Of a stretch of DNA of 5,245 nucleotides, positions 1 to 5,156 are shown one piece after another. Source of the DNA: Actinomycetota bacterium. GTDB lineage: Bacteria; Desulfobacterota; Deferrimicrobia; Deferrimicrobiales; Deferrimicrobiaceae. The notes under the pieces are model-generated. The model was given only the letters and a program-made list of their open reading frames with translations. It had not been told where the DNA came from and ran no database searches. The stretch covers positions 396-5,640 of the forward strand of contig JAENIX010000082.1 of NCBI GenBank assembly GCA_016844415.1, written 5' to 3'. Each line of letters opens with the position of its first letter. The first letter of the stretch is position 1. Position numbers and translations under genes: made by a program.

Positions 1-2
1 TG

Positions 3-785
3 CCGTTCCACATGTGGACCCCCGATGCCTACGAAGGGGCGCCCACGGTGGTGACGGCGTTCATGTCCGCGGCGGTAAAGGCGGCGGCGTTCGCCGCGCT
101 GATCCGGTTCCTGCTGCTTACCCTGGGCGGGCTGCAGCCGGTCCTGTGGAAGGTTCTATGGGTGCTTTCCGTGCTCACGATGACCGTGGGGAACCTCTCC
201 GCGCTTGTGCAGGACAACGTGAAGCGGATGCTCGCCTATTCCTCCATCGCGCACGCCGGGTACATCCTCGTCGGGATGGTCTCCGGCGATGTGCTCGGAG
301 GGCAGGCGTCGCTGTTCTACCTCTTGATCTACGCATTCATGAACATCGGCGCCTTCGGGGTGGTGATGCTCATCGCGCAGAAGGAGGATGATGGGTACGA
401 CATCTCCAACCTGGCGGGGATCGGGTTCAAATACCCCGCGCTCGCGGGGCTTCTTACCCTGTTCATGGTGTCGCTGGGGGGAATCCCCCCGACGGCCGGG
501 TTCGTCGGGAAATTCTACCTGTTCAGCTCCGCGGTGAAGAACGGCTACATCTGGCTGGCCGTCATCGGCGTGCTCAACAGTGCCGTCTCCATCTACTACT
601 ACCTGCGGATCGTGGTCCACATGTACATGATTCCGGCGAAGGGGGAAGTTCCCGAGCCCCGCCCGCCGCGAATCGCGTTCTCACTTGCCCTTTGCGCCTG
701 CGCCGCCGTCGTCCTCGTTTTAGGCATCGTCCCACGGTCCGTCCTGGAGTTCGCCGAGCGCTCAGTCCTCTCCCTGCTGATGTAA
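3..785 (+). CDS. nuoN: NADH-quinone oxidoreductase subunit N (complex I), C-terminal part, 5' end outside window
   Basis: NuoN is one of the three antiporter-like membrane subunits of respiratory complex I. It helps couple NADH:quinone electron transfer to proton pumping across the inner membrane. The frame is open from the window edge and begins PFHMWTPDAYEGAPT, a NuoN signature, so the in-frame ATG at 12 is not the true start. About 260 residues are visible, roughly the C-terminal half or slightly more of a ~480-residue family. Seen, numbering from the first full codon: a lysine in AAVKAAAF (residue 26), the antiporter-domain motif KRMLAYSSIAHAGY (from residue 74) and GGIPPTAGFVGKFYLF (about 159-174). 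These three lysines match the conserved membrane lysines of the family. Several hydrophobic helices follow and the end is an ordinary TAA. nuoN is usually the last nuo gene, which fits the unrelated genes downstream. No frameshift is visible. Confidence 0.95.
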   Translation, partial: PFHMWTPDAYEGAPTVVTAFMSAAVKAAAFAALIRFLLLTLGGLQPVLWKVLWVLSVLTMTVGNLSALVQDNVKRMLAYSSIAHAGYILVGMVSGDVLGGQASLFYLLIYAFMNIGAFGVVMLIAQKEDDGYDISNLAGIGFKYPALAGLLTLFMVSLGGIPPTAGFVGKFYLFSSAVKNGYIWLAVIGVLNSAVSIYYYLRIVVHMYMIPAKGEVPEPRPPRIAFSLALCACAAVVLVLGIVPRSVLEFAERSVLSLLM

Positions 786-801
786 CAACGGAGACACAAA
801 A

Positions 802-839
802 GCAGGGACGTTCCCGAAAACCGGACGTCCGAGCCCTGC
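802..839. repeat. REP-like nested inverted repeat downstream of nuoN
   Basis: GCAGGG (802-807) pairs with CCCTGC (834-839), and inside it GGACGT (806-811) pairs with ACGTCC (825-830). The two pairings share bases 806-807, so they are partly alternative. No T-run follows, so a simple intrinsic terminator is unlikely. Short palindromes of this kind in intergenic DNA are typical of REP elements mobilised by RAYT transposases. That assignment is inference from one copy. It may also stabilise the 3' end of the nuo transcript. Confidence 0.4.
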
Positions 840-859
840 CCGGTGAGCCAAGGCCCCCC

Positions 860-1226
860 TTCCTCACCAAGAGGTCGCTGAATCGCTATCCACTCGATCG
901 CGAAGAGAACCAACTTGCTTTGCCAGTTGGCGGAAGGTTCGGCTAAGATCAACCTGAGACGCCGCTTCTTGCGGGGCGCGGAGGGAATGGGCCTTCTAAC
1001 CAGCGAGGAGACGGCGTGGGAGATCGACTGCGCGGTGCGGGACGTTGTGGAAGCGGCTTTCCGGCGCTCTCGCGAAGTGCTTGAGGGGAACCGGGGTTTG
1101 CTCGGAGAAGGTTCGCAGCTCCTTCTTGCGAAAGAAACCTTGAACGAGGCCGAACTCATGGATCTCTTCCGAAGAGCAGAGGGGCGGCCCATGAAACTGC
1201 AAGCGTCGATGAACCCAAACTCGTGA
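860..1226 (+). pseudogene. Decayed 3' remnant of an ftsH-type ATP-dependent zinc metalloprotease
   Basis: FtsH is a membrane-bound AAA+/M41 protease that degrades membrane and regulatory proteins. Only pieces of its C-terminal protease domain remain. In frame 2, bases 884-937 encode RYPLDREENQLALPVGGR, which resembles the FtsH segment RYLLTREEL..LAVLLGGR. That frame stops at 944-946. In frame 3, from about 948, RRRFLRGAEG and then SEETAWEIDCAVRDVVEAAF and LLAKETLNEAELMDLF match the FtsH C-terminal helical region. The ~45-50 residues that normally lie between these blocks are missing, and the AAA+ domain and HExxH motif are absent. An ORF starting at 915 (103 aa) or at ATG 987 (79 aa) could still be translated, and some annotations would call it hypothetical. 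GAGGG at 981-985 lies too close to ATG 987 to be a convincing ribosome site. I infer a pseudogene rather than a functional small protein. Confidence 0.7.
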
Positions 1227-1280
1227 CAGTCGTTCGAGTGTGGCGGGTGAGGTAGCACATGAGACGAAAGGAGAAGGGCT

Positions 1281-1586
1281 ATGACGCAAAAGCCAAGCGA
1301 AGGGGAAGAGGGGTATTTCGTCCGAATGGAGTTCGAGCGGCGGAGACAGGCCGAAATCGAGAAGCATAAACGGGACACGCAGAAGGAAAAGGAGCGGCTG
1401 AAAAGCCTCCATTTCATGAAATGCCCCAAGTGCGGGATGGAGCTGATCGAGATCGATTACCGGGGCGTCCAGGTGGACAAGTGCTCGGGTTGCGAAGGGG
1501 TTTGGCTCGACGCGGGCGAGCTCGAGGCAGTGGCGGGACTGGAAAAATCCGTTCTGGACGGATTGTTCAGCGTCTTCAAGCGCTAA
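1281..1586 (+). CDS. Small zinc-ribbon protein (TFIIB-type zinc-ribbon family)
   Basis: This 101-residue soluble protein has a charged, probably coiled-coil N-terminal half (about residues 14-42, rich in E, K and R). A zinc ribbon follows: CPKCG (Cys48, Cys51) and CSGC (Cys68, Cys71), then the family-typical GVWLDAGELE. These features match the bacterial zf-TFIIB family of short zinc-ribbon proteins, whose function is generally unknown and which are not transcription factors merely by name. The start ATG is supported by AAAGGAG at 1267-1273, seven bases upstream. The gene stands alone between the ftsH remnant and the terC fragment, with a 54-base gap upstream and about 123 bases downstream. 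All four cysteines are present and the frame is clean, so it is probably functional. No substrate or partner can be inferred. Confidence 0.88.
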   Translation: MTQKPSEGEEGYFVRMEFERRRQAEIEKHKRDTQKEKERLKSLHFMKCPKCGMELIEIDYRGVQVDKCSGCEGVWLDAGELEAVAGLEKSVLDGLFSVFKR

Positions 1587-1867
1587 CCGGAGTCGGCGGC
1601 ACCCCGGGAGATGACATCTCGTCGCTTCTTGTGCCGACGTTCAATATCCAAACCGCGTTGACACAGATGATGCTCAAGGGTCTTGTCCCATCAAACCTGA
1701 GGACTTGAAATGATCTGGGTCTGGGCCGCGTTCGTCGGATTCGTACTGCTGTTGCTGTTCCTGGACCTTGGCGTGTTTCATCGCCGCGCCCACGTCGTAA
1801 CGATGAAGGAAGCCCCCGGGTGGTCCGCCGTATGGATCCTGCTGGGGCTTTCCTTCACCGCCTTCGT

Positions 1868-1890
1868 CATATTCCTATCTAAGATTAATC
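1868..1890. promoter_or_regulatory. AT-rich patch at the terC/perR junction, candidate perR-katA promoter or operator
   Basis: This AT-rich stretch stands out from its GC-rich surroundings. It contains TATCTA (1876-1881) and TAAGAT (1880-1885) as possible -10 elements, and an 8-bp palindrome GATTAATC (1883-1890). It lies 20-40 bases before perR, where the promoter and an autoregulatory PerR or Fur box would be expected. It does not match the Bacillus PerR box TTATAATNATTATAA well, and no good -35 is seen. This is an inference from position and composition only. Confidence 0.3.
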
Positions 1891-1897
1891 CGCAGGT

Positions 1898-1902
1898 AGG
1901 AG
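1898..1902 (+). promoter_or_regulatory. Ribosome binding site deciding the perR start
   Basis: AGGAG lies seven bases before GTG 1910 but only one base before the in-frame GTG 1904, so 1910 is the better start. A weaker AGG at 1894-1896 could serve GTG 1904. The two choices differ by two residues. Confidence 0.6.
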
Positions 1903-1909
1903 CGTGACC

Positions 1910-2425
1910 GTGAAAACTAGCGGCATCGAAATTGGGCGGCGGCTTGACCGGTTCAAGGCCGCCAGCCGGAAGTCAGGCGTGAAGCTCACGCACCAGCGTC
2001 TCGAGATTTTCCGCGAGATCGCAGGGAGCACGGAGCATCCAGATGCCGAAACCGTCTTTCGGGGGGTCCGGTCGAGGGTTCCGACGGTGTCTCTCGACAC
2101 CGTGTACCGGACGCTGTGGCTCCTCGACGGCCTCGGGTTGATCAGCACCCTCGGCCCGCGCCGGGAAAGCGTCCGCTTCGACCCCAATCTCGAACATCAC
2201 CACCATTACGTCTGCCTGCGGTGCGGGCTGGCGAAAGATTTCGAAAGCGCGGACCTCAACGTGCTTGCGATCCCCGCGTCCGTGAAGAAATACGGAAGCG
2301 TCCTGACGACGCACGTCGAGGTCCGGGGGTACTGCTCGCCCTGTGGGAAGGAGACCATCTCCAGGAAGACTCCGGCAACTAAGCAATCCCGTCGAAAACC
2401 ATTAATACAAGGAGGAGAACGATGA
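1910..2425 (+). CDS. perR: Fur-family transcriptional regulator, PerR-like peroxide sensor
   Basis: PerR proteins are metal-dependent dimeric repressors. With Fe(II) bound they sense H2O2 by metal-catalysed oxidation of histidine ligands, then release catalase and other defence genes. The frame (171 aa from GTG 1910) has an N-terminal winged helix (about residues 14-88, including [12 protein letters not shown] and [19 protein letters not shown]) and a C-terminal dimerisation domain. Structural zinc ligands are present as two CxxC pairs, Cys102/105 and Cys142/145. The regulatory metal ligands align with B. subtilis PerR: His43, Asp91, His97, His99 and Asp110 (for H37, D85, H91, H93, D104). Asp rather than Glu at the last site is the PerR-type residue. 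A basic tail of ~24 residues follows the last CxxC. The stop overlaps the katA start (ATGA, 2422-2425), so translation is probably coupled and the regulator is likely to control its own operon. Family membership is certain. PerR over Fur or Zur rests on the ligand set and the catalase neighbour. Confidence 0.88.
   Translation: MKTSGIEIGRRLDRFKAASRKSGVKLTHQRLEIFREIAGSTEHPDAETVFRGVRSRVPTVSLDTVYRTLWLLDGLGLISTLGPRRESVRFDPNLEHHHHYVCLRCGLAKDFESADLNVLAIPASVKKYGSVLTTHVEVRGYCSPCGKETISRKTPATKQSRRKPLIQGGER
2409..2415 (+). promoter_or_regulatory. Strong Shine-Dalgarno site of katA inside the 3' end of perR
   Basis: AAGGAGG lies six bases before ATG 2422, within the last codons of perR. It would allow much higher catalase than regulator synthesis from one transcript. 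Confidence 0.8.
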
Positions 2426-3882
2426 GCCAGAAGAAGAAGCTCACTACCAACGCTGGCGCCCCCGTCGTCGACAACCAGAACACCATGACCGCCGGACCCC
2501 GCGGGCCGGCGCTGCTGCAGGACGTCTGGTTCCTGGAGAAACTTGCCCACTTCGACCGGGAGGTGATCCCCGAGCGCCGCATGCACGCCAAGGGCTCGGG
2601 CGCCTTCGGCACCTTTACGGTCACCCACGACATCACCAAGTACACCAGGGCGAAGATCTTTTCGAAGATCGGCAAGAAGACCGACCTCTTCGTGCGCTTC
2701 TCCACCGTGGCCGGCGAGCGTGGCGCGGCAGACGCCGAGCGCGACATCCGGGGCTTCGCGGTGAAGTTCTACACCGAGGAAGGGAACTGGGACCTCGTCG
2801 GCAACAACACGCCGGTCTTCTTCCTGCGCGATCCCCTCAAGTTCCCGGACCTCAACCACGCGGTGAAGCGCGACCCCCGCACCAACCTGCGCAGCGCCCG
2901 CAACAACTGGGACTTCTGGACTTCGCTGCCGGAGGCGCTGCACCAGATCACCATCACCATGAGCGAGCGCGGGATTCCTTACTCCTACCGCCACATGCAC
3001 GGCTTTGGTAGCCACACCTTCAGTCTCGTCAACGCCAAGAGCGAGCGCTTCTGGGTCAAGTTCCACCTGCACACCCAGCAGGGCATCAAGAATCTGACCG
3101 ACGCCGAAGCCGAGGCAATCATCGGGAAGGACCGGGAGAGCCACCAGAAGGACCTGTACGGGAGCATCGAGAAGAAAGACTTCCCCCGCTGGAAGATGTC
3201 CATCCAGGTGATGCCCGAGAAGGACGCGGCGAAGTGCCCGTACCACCCCTTTGACCTAACCAAGGTCTGGTTCCAGAAGGATTACCCCCTGATCGAGGTG
3301 GGCGTCATGGAGCTCAACCGCAACCCGGAGAACTACTTCGCAGAAGTCGAGCAGGCGGCGTTCAACCCGGCCAACGTCGTGCCCGGCATCGGCTTTTCCC
3401 CCGACAAGATGTTGCAGGGGAGGCTCTTTTCCTACGGCGATGCCCAGCGCTACCGGCTCGGCGTGAATCACCACCTGATTCCGGTCAATGCGTCCCGCTG
3501 CCCGTTCCACAGCTACCATCGCGATGGCGCCATGCGGGTGGACGGCAATCATGGCGGCACGCTCGGTTACGAGCCCAACAGCTACGGCGAGTGGCAACAG
3601 CAGCCAGACTTCGCCGAACCGCCGCTCCGCATCGAGGGCGCCGCCCACCACTGGAATCATCGCCAGGACGATGATTACTACACCCAGCCCGGCAAGCTGT
3701 TCCGGCTGATGAACGCCGCGCAGAGGAAGGCACTCTTCGAGAACACCGCCCGCGCCATGGGCGACGCGCCCAAGGAGGTCAAGGTTCGCCACATCGGCAA
3801 CTGCCTGAAGGCCGATCCGGCGTATGGCAAGGGGGTGGCGGAGGCGCTGGGAATACCGCTTTCCGAAGTGCCGAAAAACTGA
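2422..3882 (+). CDS. katA: Monofunctional haem catalase (small-subunit type)
   Basis: Catalase disproportionates H2O2 to water and oxygen in the cytoplasm using haem b. The 486-residue protein is full length for the small-subunit, clade-3-like group. Seen: the distal histidine His55 in ERRMHAKG, the catalytic Asn128 in VGNNTPVFF (spacing 73, as in known catalases) and the proximal haem ligand Tyr338 in [14 protein letters not shown]. Also seen are the segments [27 protein letters not shown] and [14 protein letters not shown]. The C-terminus ([11 protein letters not shown]) ends the core without the flavodoxin-like extension of large catalases. There is no signal peptide. The gene overlaps perR by four bases, has a strong ribosome site, and is followed by an intrinsic terminator, so perR-katA forms a bicistronic peroxide-response unit. 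Repression by PerR is inferred. The frame shows no damage. Long open frames on the opposite strand here are codon-bias shadows. Confidence 0.98.
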   Translation: MSQKKKLTTNAGAPVVDNQNTMTAGPRGPALLQDVWFLEKLAHFDREVIPERRMHAKGSGAFGTFTVTHDITKYTRAKIFSKIGKKTDLFVRFSTVAGERGAADAERDIRGFAVKFYTEEGNWDLVGNNTPVFFLRDPLKFPDLNHAVKRDPRTNLRSARNNWDFWTSLPEALHQITITMSERGIPYSYRHMHGFGSHTFSLVNAKSERFWVKFHLHTQQGIKNLTDAEAEAIIGKDRESHQKDLYGSIEKKDFPRWKMSIQVMPEKDAAKCPYHPFDLTKVWFQKDYPLIEVGVMELNRNPENYFAEVEQAAFNPANVVPGIGFSPDKMLQGRLFSYGDAQRYRLGVNHHLIPVNASRCPFHSYHRDGAMRVDGNHGGTLGYEPNSYGEWQQQPDFAEPPLRIEGAAHHWNHRQDDDYYTQPGKLFRLMNAAQRKALFENTARAMGDAPKEVKVRHIGNCLKADPAYGKGVAEALGIPLSEVPKN

Positions 3883-3919
3883 CGCCTGACGGAAATTCAC
3901 ATCTCGGGAGGCAATACGG

Positions 3920-3953
3920 CGAGCGCGGCGGCATGACCACCGCGCTCGTTTTT
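3920..3953 (+). terminator. Rho-independent terminator of perR-katA
   Basis: A perfect 9-bp GC-rich stem, CGAGCGCGG (3920-3928) with CCGCGCTCG (3940-3948), and an 11-base loop are followed by TTTTT (3949-3953). It lies 37 bases after the katA stop. The opposite strand has no T-run after the hairpin, so it acts only on the plus-strand operon. Confidence 0.9.
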
Positions 3954-3959
3954 CCATAG

Positions 3960-4031
3960 TCATCTCGGGAGCTTCTGATTGGGCCTGGAGGAGAGGGCGA
4001 TCTCGACCGTTTGTTCGCGGTAGGAGGCCAT
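3960..4031 (-). pseudogene. Stub of a recombinase-associated gene start (MASYREQTVEI...)
   Basis: On the minus strand, ATG 4031-4029 opens a 23-residue frame, MASYREQTVEIALSSRPNQK and three more residues, ending at TGA 3962-3960. Eleven of the 14 residues encoded by 3999-4040 match the start of the longer minus-strand pseudogene at 4735-5156, with most base changes at silent codon positions. This stub therefore looks like the beginning of the same kind of gene, cut off where the katA terminator region starts. I do not recognise a defined family from so short a piece. The alternative is a conserved non-coding segment, since the plus-strand frame (ISTVCSR, stop) is also conserved there. Confidence 0.45.
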
Positions 4032-4117
4032 TGGGGCGCATTTTGGGCCATTCTCGGTGTCATGGACGACCCGGGAATAGGTCTCCGGCACGATCCGTCC
4101 GGGTCGGGATCTAATAC

Positions 4118-4145
4118 TGTTACATTTAGGTACCCTTGTGTTACA
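4118..4145. repeat. Pair of TGTTACA direct repeats 21 bp apart
   Basis: TGTTACA occurs at 4118-4124 and 4139-4145, exactly two helical turns apart, with the 6-bp palindrome GGTACC between them. It lies in the non-coding stretch 4032-4213, upstream of the minus-strand stub and upstream of the toxin-antitoxin promoter. It could be a regulator-binding site for either. I see no gene in 4032-4213. Confidence 0.4.
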
Positions 4146-4213
4146 CGACAAACAACAGGCCGAGATCATGGCGACGTCGTGGTTCTCGGAACCAGCCGAC
4201 AATCGCGCCCCGC

Positions 4214-4242
4214 TTGACACTATGTCATATATGACATATCGT
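4214..4242 (+). promoter_or_regulatory. Promoter of the toxin-antitoxin locus
   Basis: A consensus -35 TTGACA (4214-4219) and a -10-like TATCGT (4237-4242) are separated by 17 bases. The expected transcription start, about 4249, lies at or just before the toxin ATG (4251), so the transcript would be nearly leaderless for the first frame. Confidence 0.6.
4221..4238. promoter_or_regulatory. Perfect 18-bp palindromic operator between -35 and -10
   Basis: TATGTCATATATGACATA is its own reverse complement over all 18 bases and fills the promoter spacer. Antitoxins of type II systems autorepress by binding such sites, so the XRE antitoxin encoded at 4373-4702 is the natural candidate to bind it. 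The palindrome is seen directly. The binding partner is inferred. Confidence 0.65.
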
Positions 4243-4250
4243 ATTTCCGT

Positions 4251-4358
4251 ATGAGCCCGAAGGACAAACCGCTGGCCTGGCTGCACGGGTAAATCCGCAC
4301 TCCTCCGCACTCGGTGATTGACGCGTGCAGGCGACGCCTCCGGGACTACGACGCCTGA
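4251..4358 (+). pseudogene. Collapsed RelE/HigB-type (Gp49-like) toxin gene
   Basis: Toxins of this family are about 100-115-residue ribosome-dependent mRNA interferases encoded just before their XRE antitoxin. Here the frame starts MSPKDKPLAWLHG, the typical N-terminus, then meets TAA at 4290-4292, where the family usually has Glu (GAA to TAA would be one change). The same frame continues IRTPPHS and passes directly into VIDACRRRLRDYDA with stop at 4356-4358, the family's typical C-terminus. So about 70-80 central codons, including all catalytic residues, are gone, and the two ends are fused in frame behind a nonsense codon. The antitoxin ATG follows 14 bases after this stop, the normal operon spacing. 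No active toxin can be made. The identification rests on remembered family termini, not on an alignment. Confidence 0.78.
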
Positions 4359-4372
4359 CCGGGAGAGAATCG

Positions 4373-4702
4373 ATGGAGAAGACTAAGAGGAAGCGTTTGG
4401 AGAAAAGGGGTTGGAAGATCGGTTCGGCTGCCGAGTTTCTGGGCCTGACGCCGGAGGAGAACCGGTACATCGAGCTCAAGCTCGCGCTGAGCGAGCATCT
4501 GAAAAAGCGCCGGCGAAGCCGGAGATTGTCCCAGGAAACGCTTGCGAAGTTCTTGAGTTCGAGCCAGTCACGCGTGGCGAAAATGGAGGCTGCCGATCCG
4601 ACGGTGTCGCTGGACCTCTTGGTTCGGTCGCTCCTGGCCCTGGGATCGTCGGAGAAGGAGTTGGCGAAGGTCATCGCCTCGTCCGGTGGGGCAAGGACGT
4701 GA
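4373..4702 (+). CDS. XRE-family helix-turn-helix antitoxin (HigA-like), toxin partner lost
   Basis: This 109-residue DNA-binding protein has a basic N-terminus (MEKTKRKRLEKRGWKIGSA, then EFLGLTPEE) typical of antitoxins paired with Gp49/HigB-like toxins. Its Cro/C1-type helix-turn-helix runs from about residue 38 to 91, with LSQETLAKFL and SSSQSRVAKMEAADPTVSLD as the helix pair and recognition region. ATG 4373 is preferred over the upstream in-frame TTG/GTG-type start near 4325 because that start lies inside the toxin remnant, because GGGAG (4361-4365) sits seven bases before 4373, and because the family normally begins here. Its usual jobs are to neutralise the toxin and to repress the shared promoter at the palindrome 4221-4238. 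With the toxin collapsed it is an orphan. It may persist as an autoregulator, as protection against a related toxin, or simply be recently orphaned. Confidence 0.88.
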   Translation: MEKTKRKRLEKRGWKIGSAAEFLGLTPEENRYIELKLALSEHLKKRRRSRRLSQETLAKFLSSSQSRVAKMEAADPTVSLDLLVRSLLALGSSEKELAKVIASSGGART

Positions 4703-4734
4703 CGGACGGCAGACGGAGTCTGTCCTAAAATGGC

Positions 4735-5156
4735 CTTGCCCGACCTGGTAAGGCGGTTTGTCGAGCTCCGGCTCTCGAAGTCTTGCCTGGAATGGGATTC
4801 CACCCCACATCCTGAGCGAGATCCGCCTGGACTTCACGATTCGGGGGAATTCGGTCACCTCGACTGCGAGTGATGCCTTCTTGACGAGCGATCTCGGCTT
4901 GATCGGCGATCTTGCCGGAATCCAGCAGGGTCTGCCACTCGATCGCCTTTTTTAGGAGTTCGGCCACCCTTGGTGTTTTTGGCTCCCTGGGCGGCTTCGG
5001 ATCGCCCTGGAGGGGCGGAACGGCGCCTTACGATCCGGTCGACCGGCGTGCGGCGCGTCACGCTGCCGACCGGGCCATTCTTGGACACTCCCTTATGTTC
5101 CAGGAGATCTCCACGGTCTGCTCGCGATAGGTGGCCGCCGGGGCGCGGTGGTCCAC
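4735..5156 (-). pseudogene. Degraded recombinase-associated helix-turn-helix protein gene
   Basis: Reading the minus strand from about GTG 5156-5154, one frame gives HRAPAATYREQTVEISWNIRE. In-frame stops follow at 5060-5058 (TGA) and 5030-5028 (TAA). The same frame then resumes PPREPKTPRVAELLKKAIEW, TLLDSGKIADQAEIARQEGI and TRSR, ending near 4861. The central block has the pattern LLxxAIxWQxLLDSGxxxxQAEIARxEGITRxRVT, seen in ParB-like helix-turn-helix proteins encoded beside, or fused to, large serine recombinases. The expected VT continuation appears only in another frame (VTEFPRIVK, bases 4857-4831), and REVQADLAQDV falls back in the first frame, so at least two shifts lie near 4860-4830. 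The stretch SKNGPVGSVTRRTPVDRI in a third frame may bridge the two stops, meaning paired frameshifts rather than nonsense mutations. No recombinase catalytic domain is present in the window. The family link is moderately sure; the broken state is clear. Confidence 0.6.

Larger units (their letters stand above)
1710..1907 (+). pseudogene. N-terminal fragment of a TerC/Alx-family integral membrane protein
   Basis: TerC/Alx proteins are multi-pass inner-membrane proteins of roughly 300 residues linked to metal ion (manganese) homeostasis and tellurite resistance. This 65-residue frame carries the recognisable N-terminus: a membrane helix (about residues 3-20), the signature LDLGVFHRRAHVVTMKEA, GWSAVWILLG, and a second helix (about 41-55). 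It then ends in SKINPQVGA with no family resemblance and stops at TGA 1905-1907. The acidic membrane motifs expected later in TerC are absent, and the perR gene follows at once, so there is no room for the rest. A plausible ribosome site, TGAGGA (1698-1703), lies six bases before the ATG. A weak promoter-like TTGACA sits at 1658-1663, but its -10 partner is poor. I read this as a truncation. A functional two-helix peptide is possible but unsupported. Confidence 0.78.

Noticed and set aside
156..620. A 154-codon minus-strand frame inside nuoN
   Set aside because: It is a codon-bias shadow of the nuoN membrane protein, rich in His, Asp and Gly with no membrane or domain pattern.
1609..1621. GAGATGACATCTC inverted repeat after the zinc-ribbon gene as a terminator
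   Set aside because: It has a five-pair stem with a three-base loop and no T-run. It could arise by chance.
1421..1708. A 95-codon plus-strand frame overlapping the zinc-ribbon gene
   Set aside because: Most of it is the zinc-ribbon gene read in the wrong frame. The remaining tail has no motif and no ribosome site.
2206..3246. A 346-codon open frame on the minus strand opposite katA, with others at 3256-4041 and 2985-3263
   Set aside because: These mirror the strong codon bias of katA. Their composition is Val/Leu/Arg-rich without motifs, and katA is unmistakable on the other strand.
4011..4217. A 68-codon plus-strand frame starting at TTG
   Set aside because: It has a weak start, no ribosome site and no motif, and its first part overlaps the conserved minus-strand YREQTVEI segment.
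4169..4254. Short plus-strand frame MATSWFSEPADNRAPL ahead of the toxin remnant
   Set aside because: It runs through the -35, operator and -10 of the promoter, and no family resemblance was seen.
4706..4726. Hairpin after the antitoxin (CAGAC GGA GTCTG) as a terminator
   Set aside because: The stem is only five pairs and no T-run follows.
4225..4803. A 192-codon open frame on the minus strand across the toxin-antitoxin locus
   Set aside because: It lies opposite the well-supported antitoxin and runs through its operator. It is Ser/Arg-rich and shows no recognisable domain.
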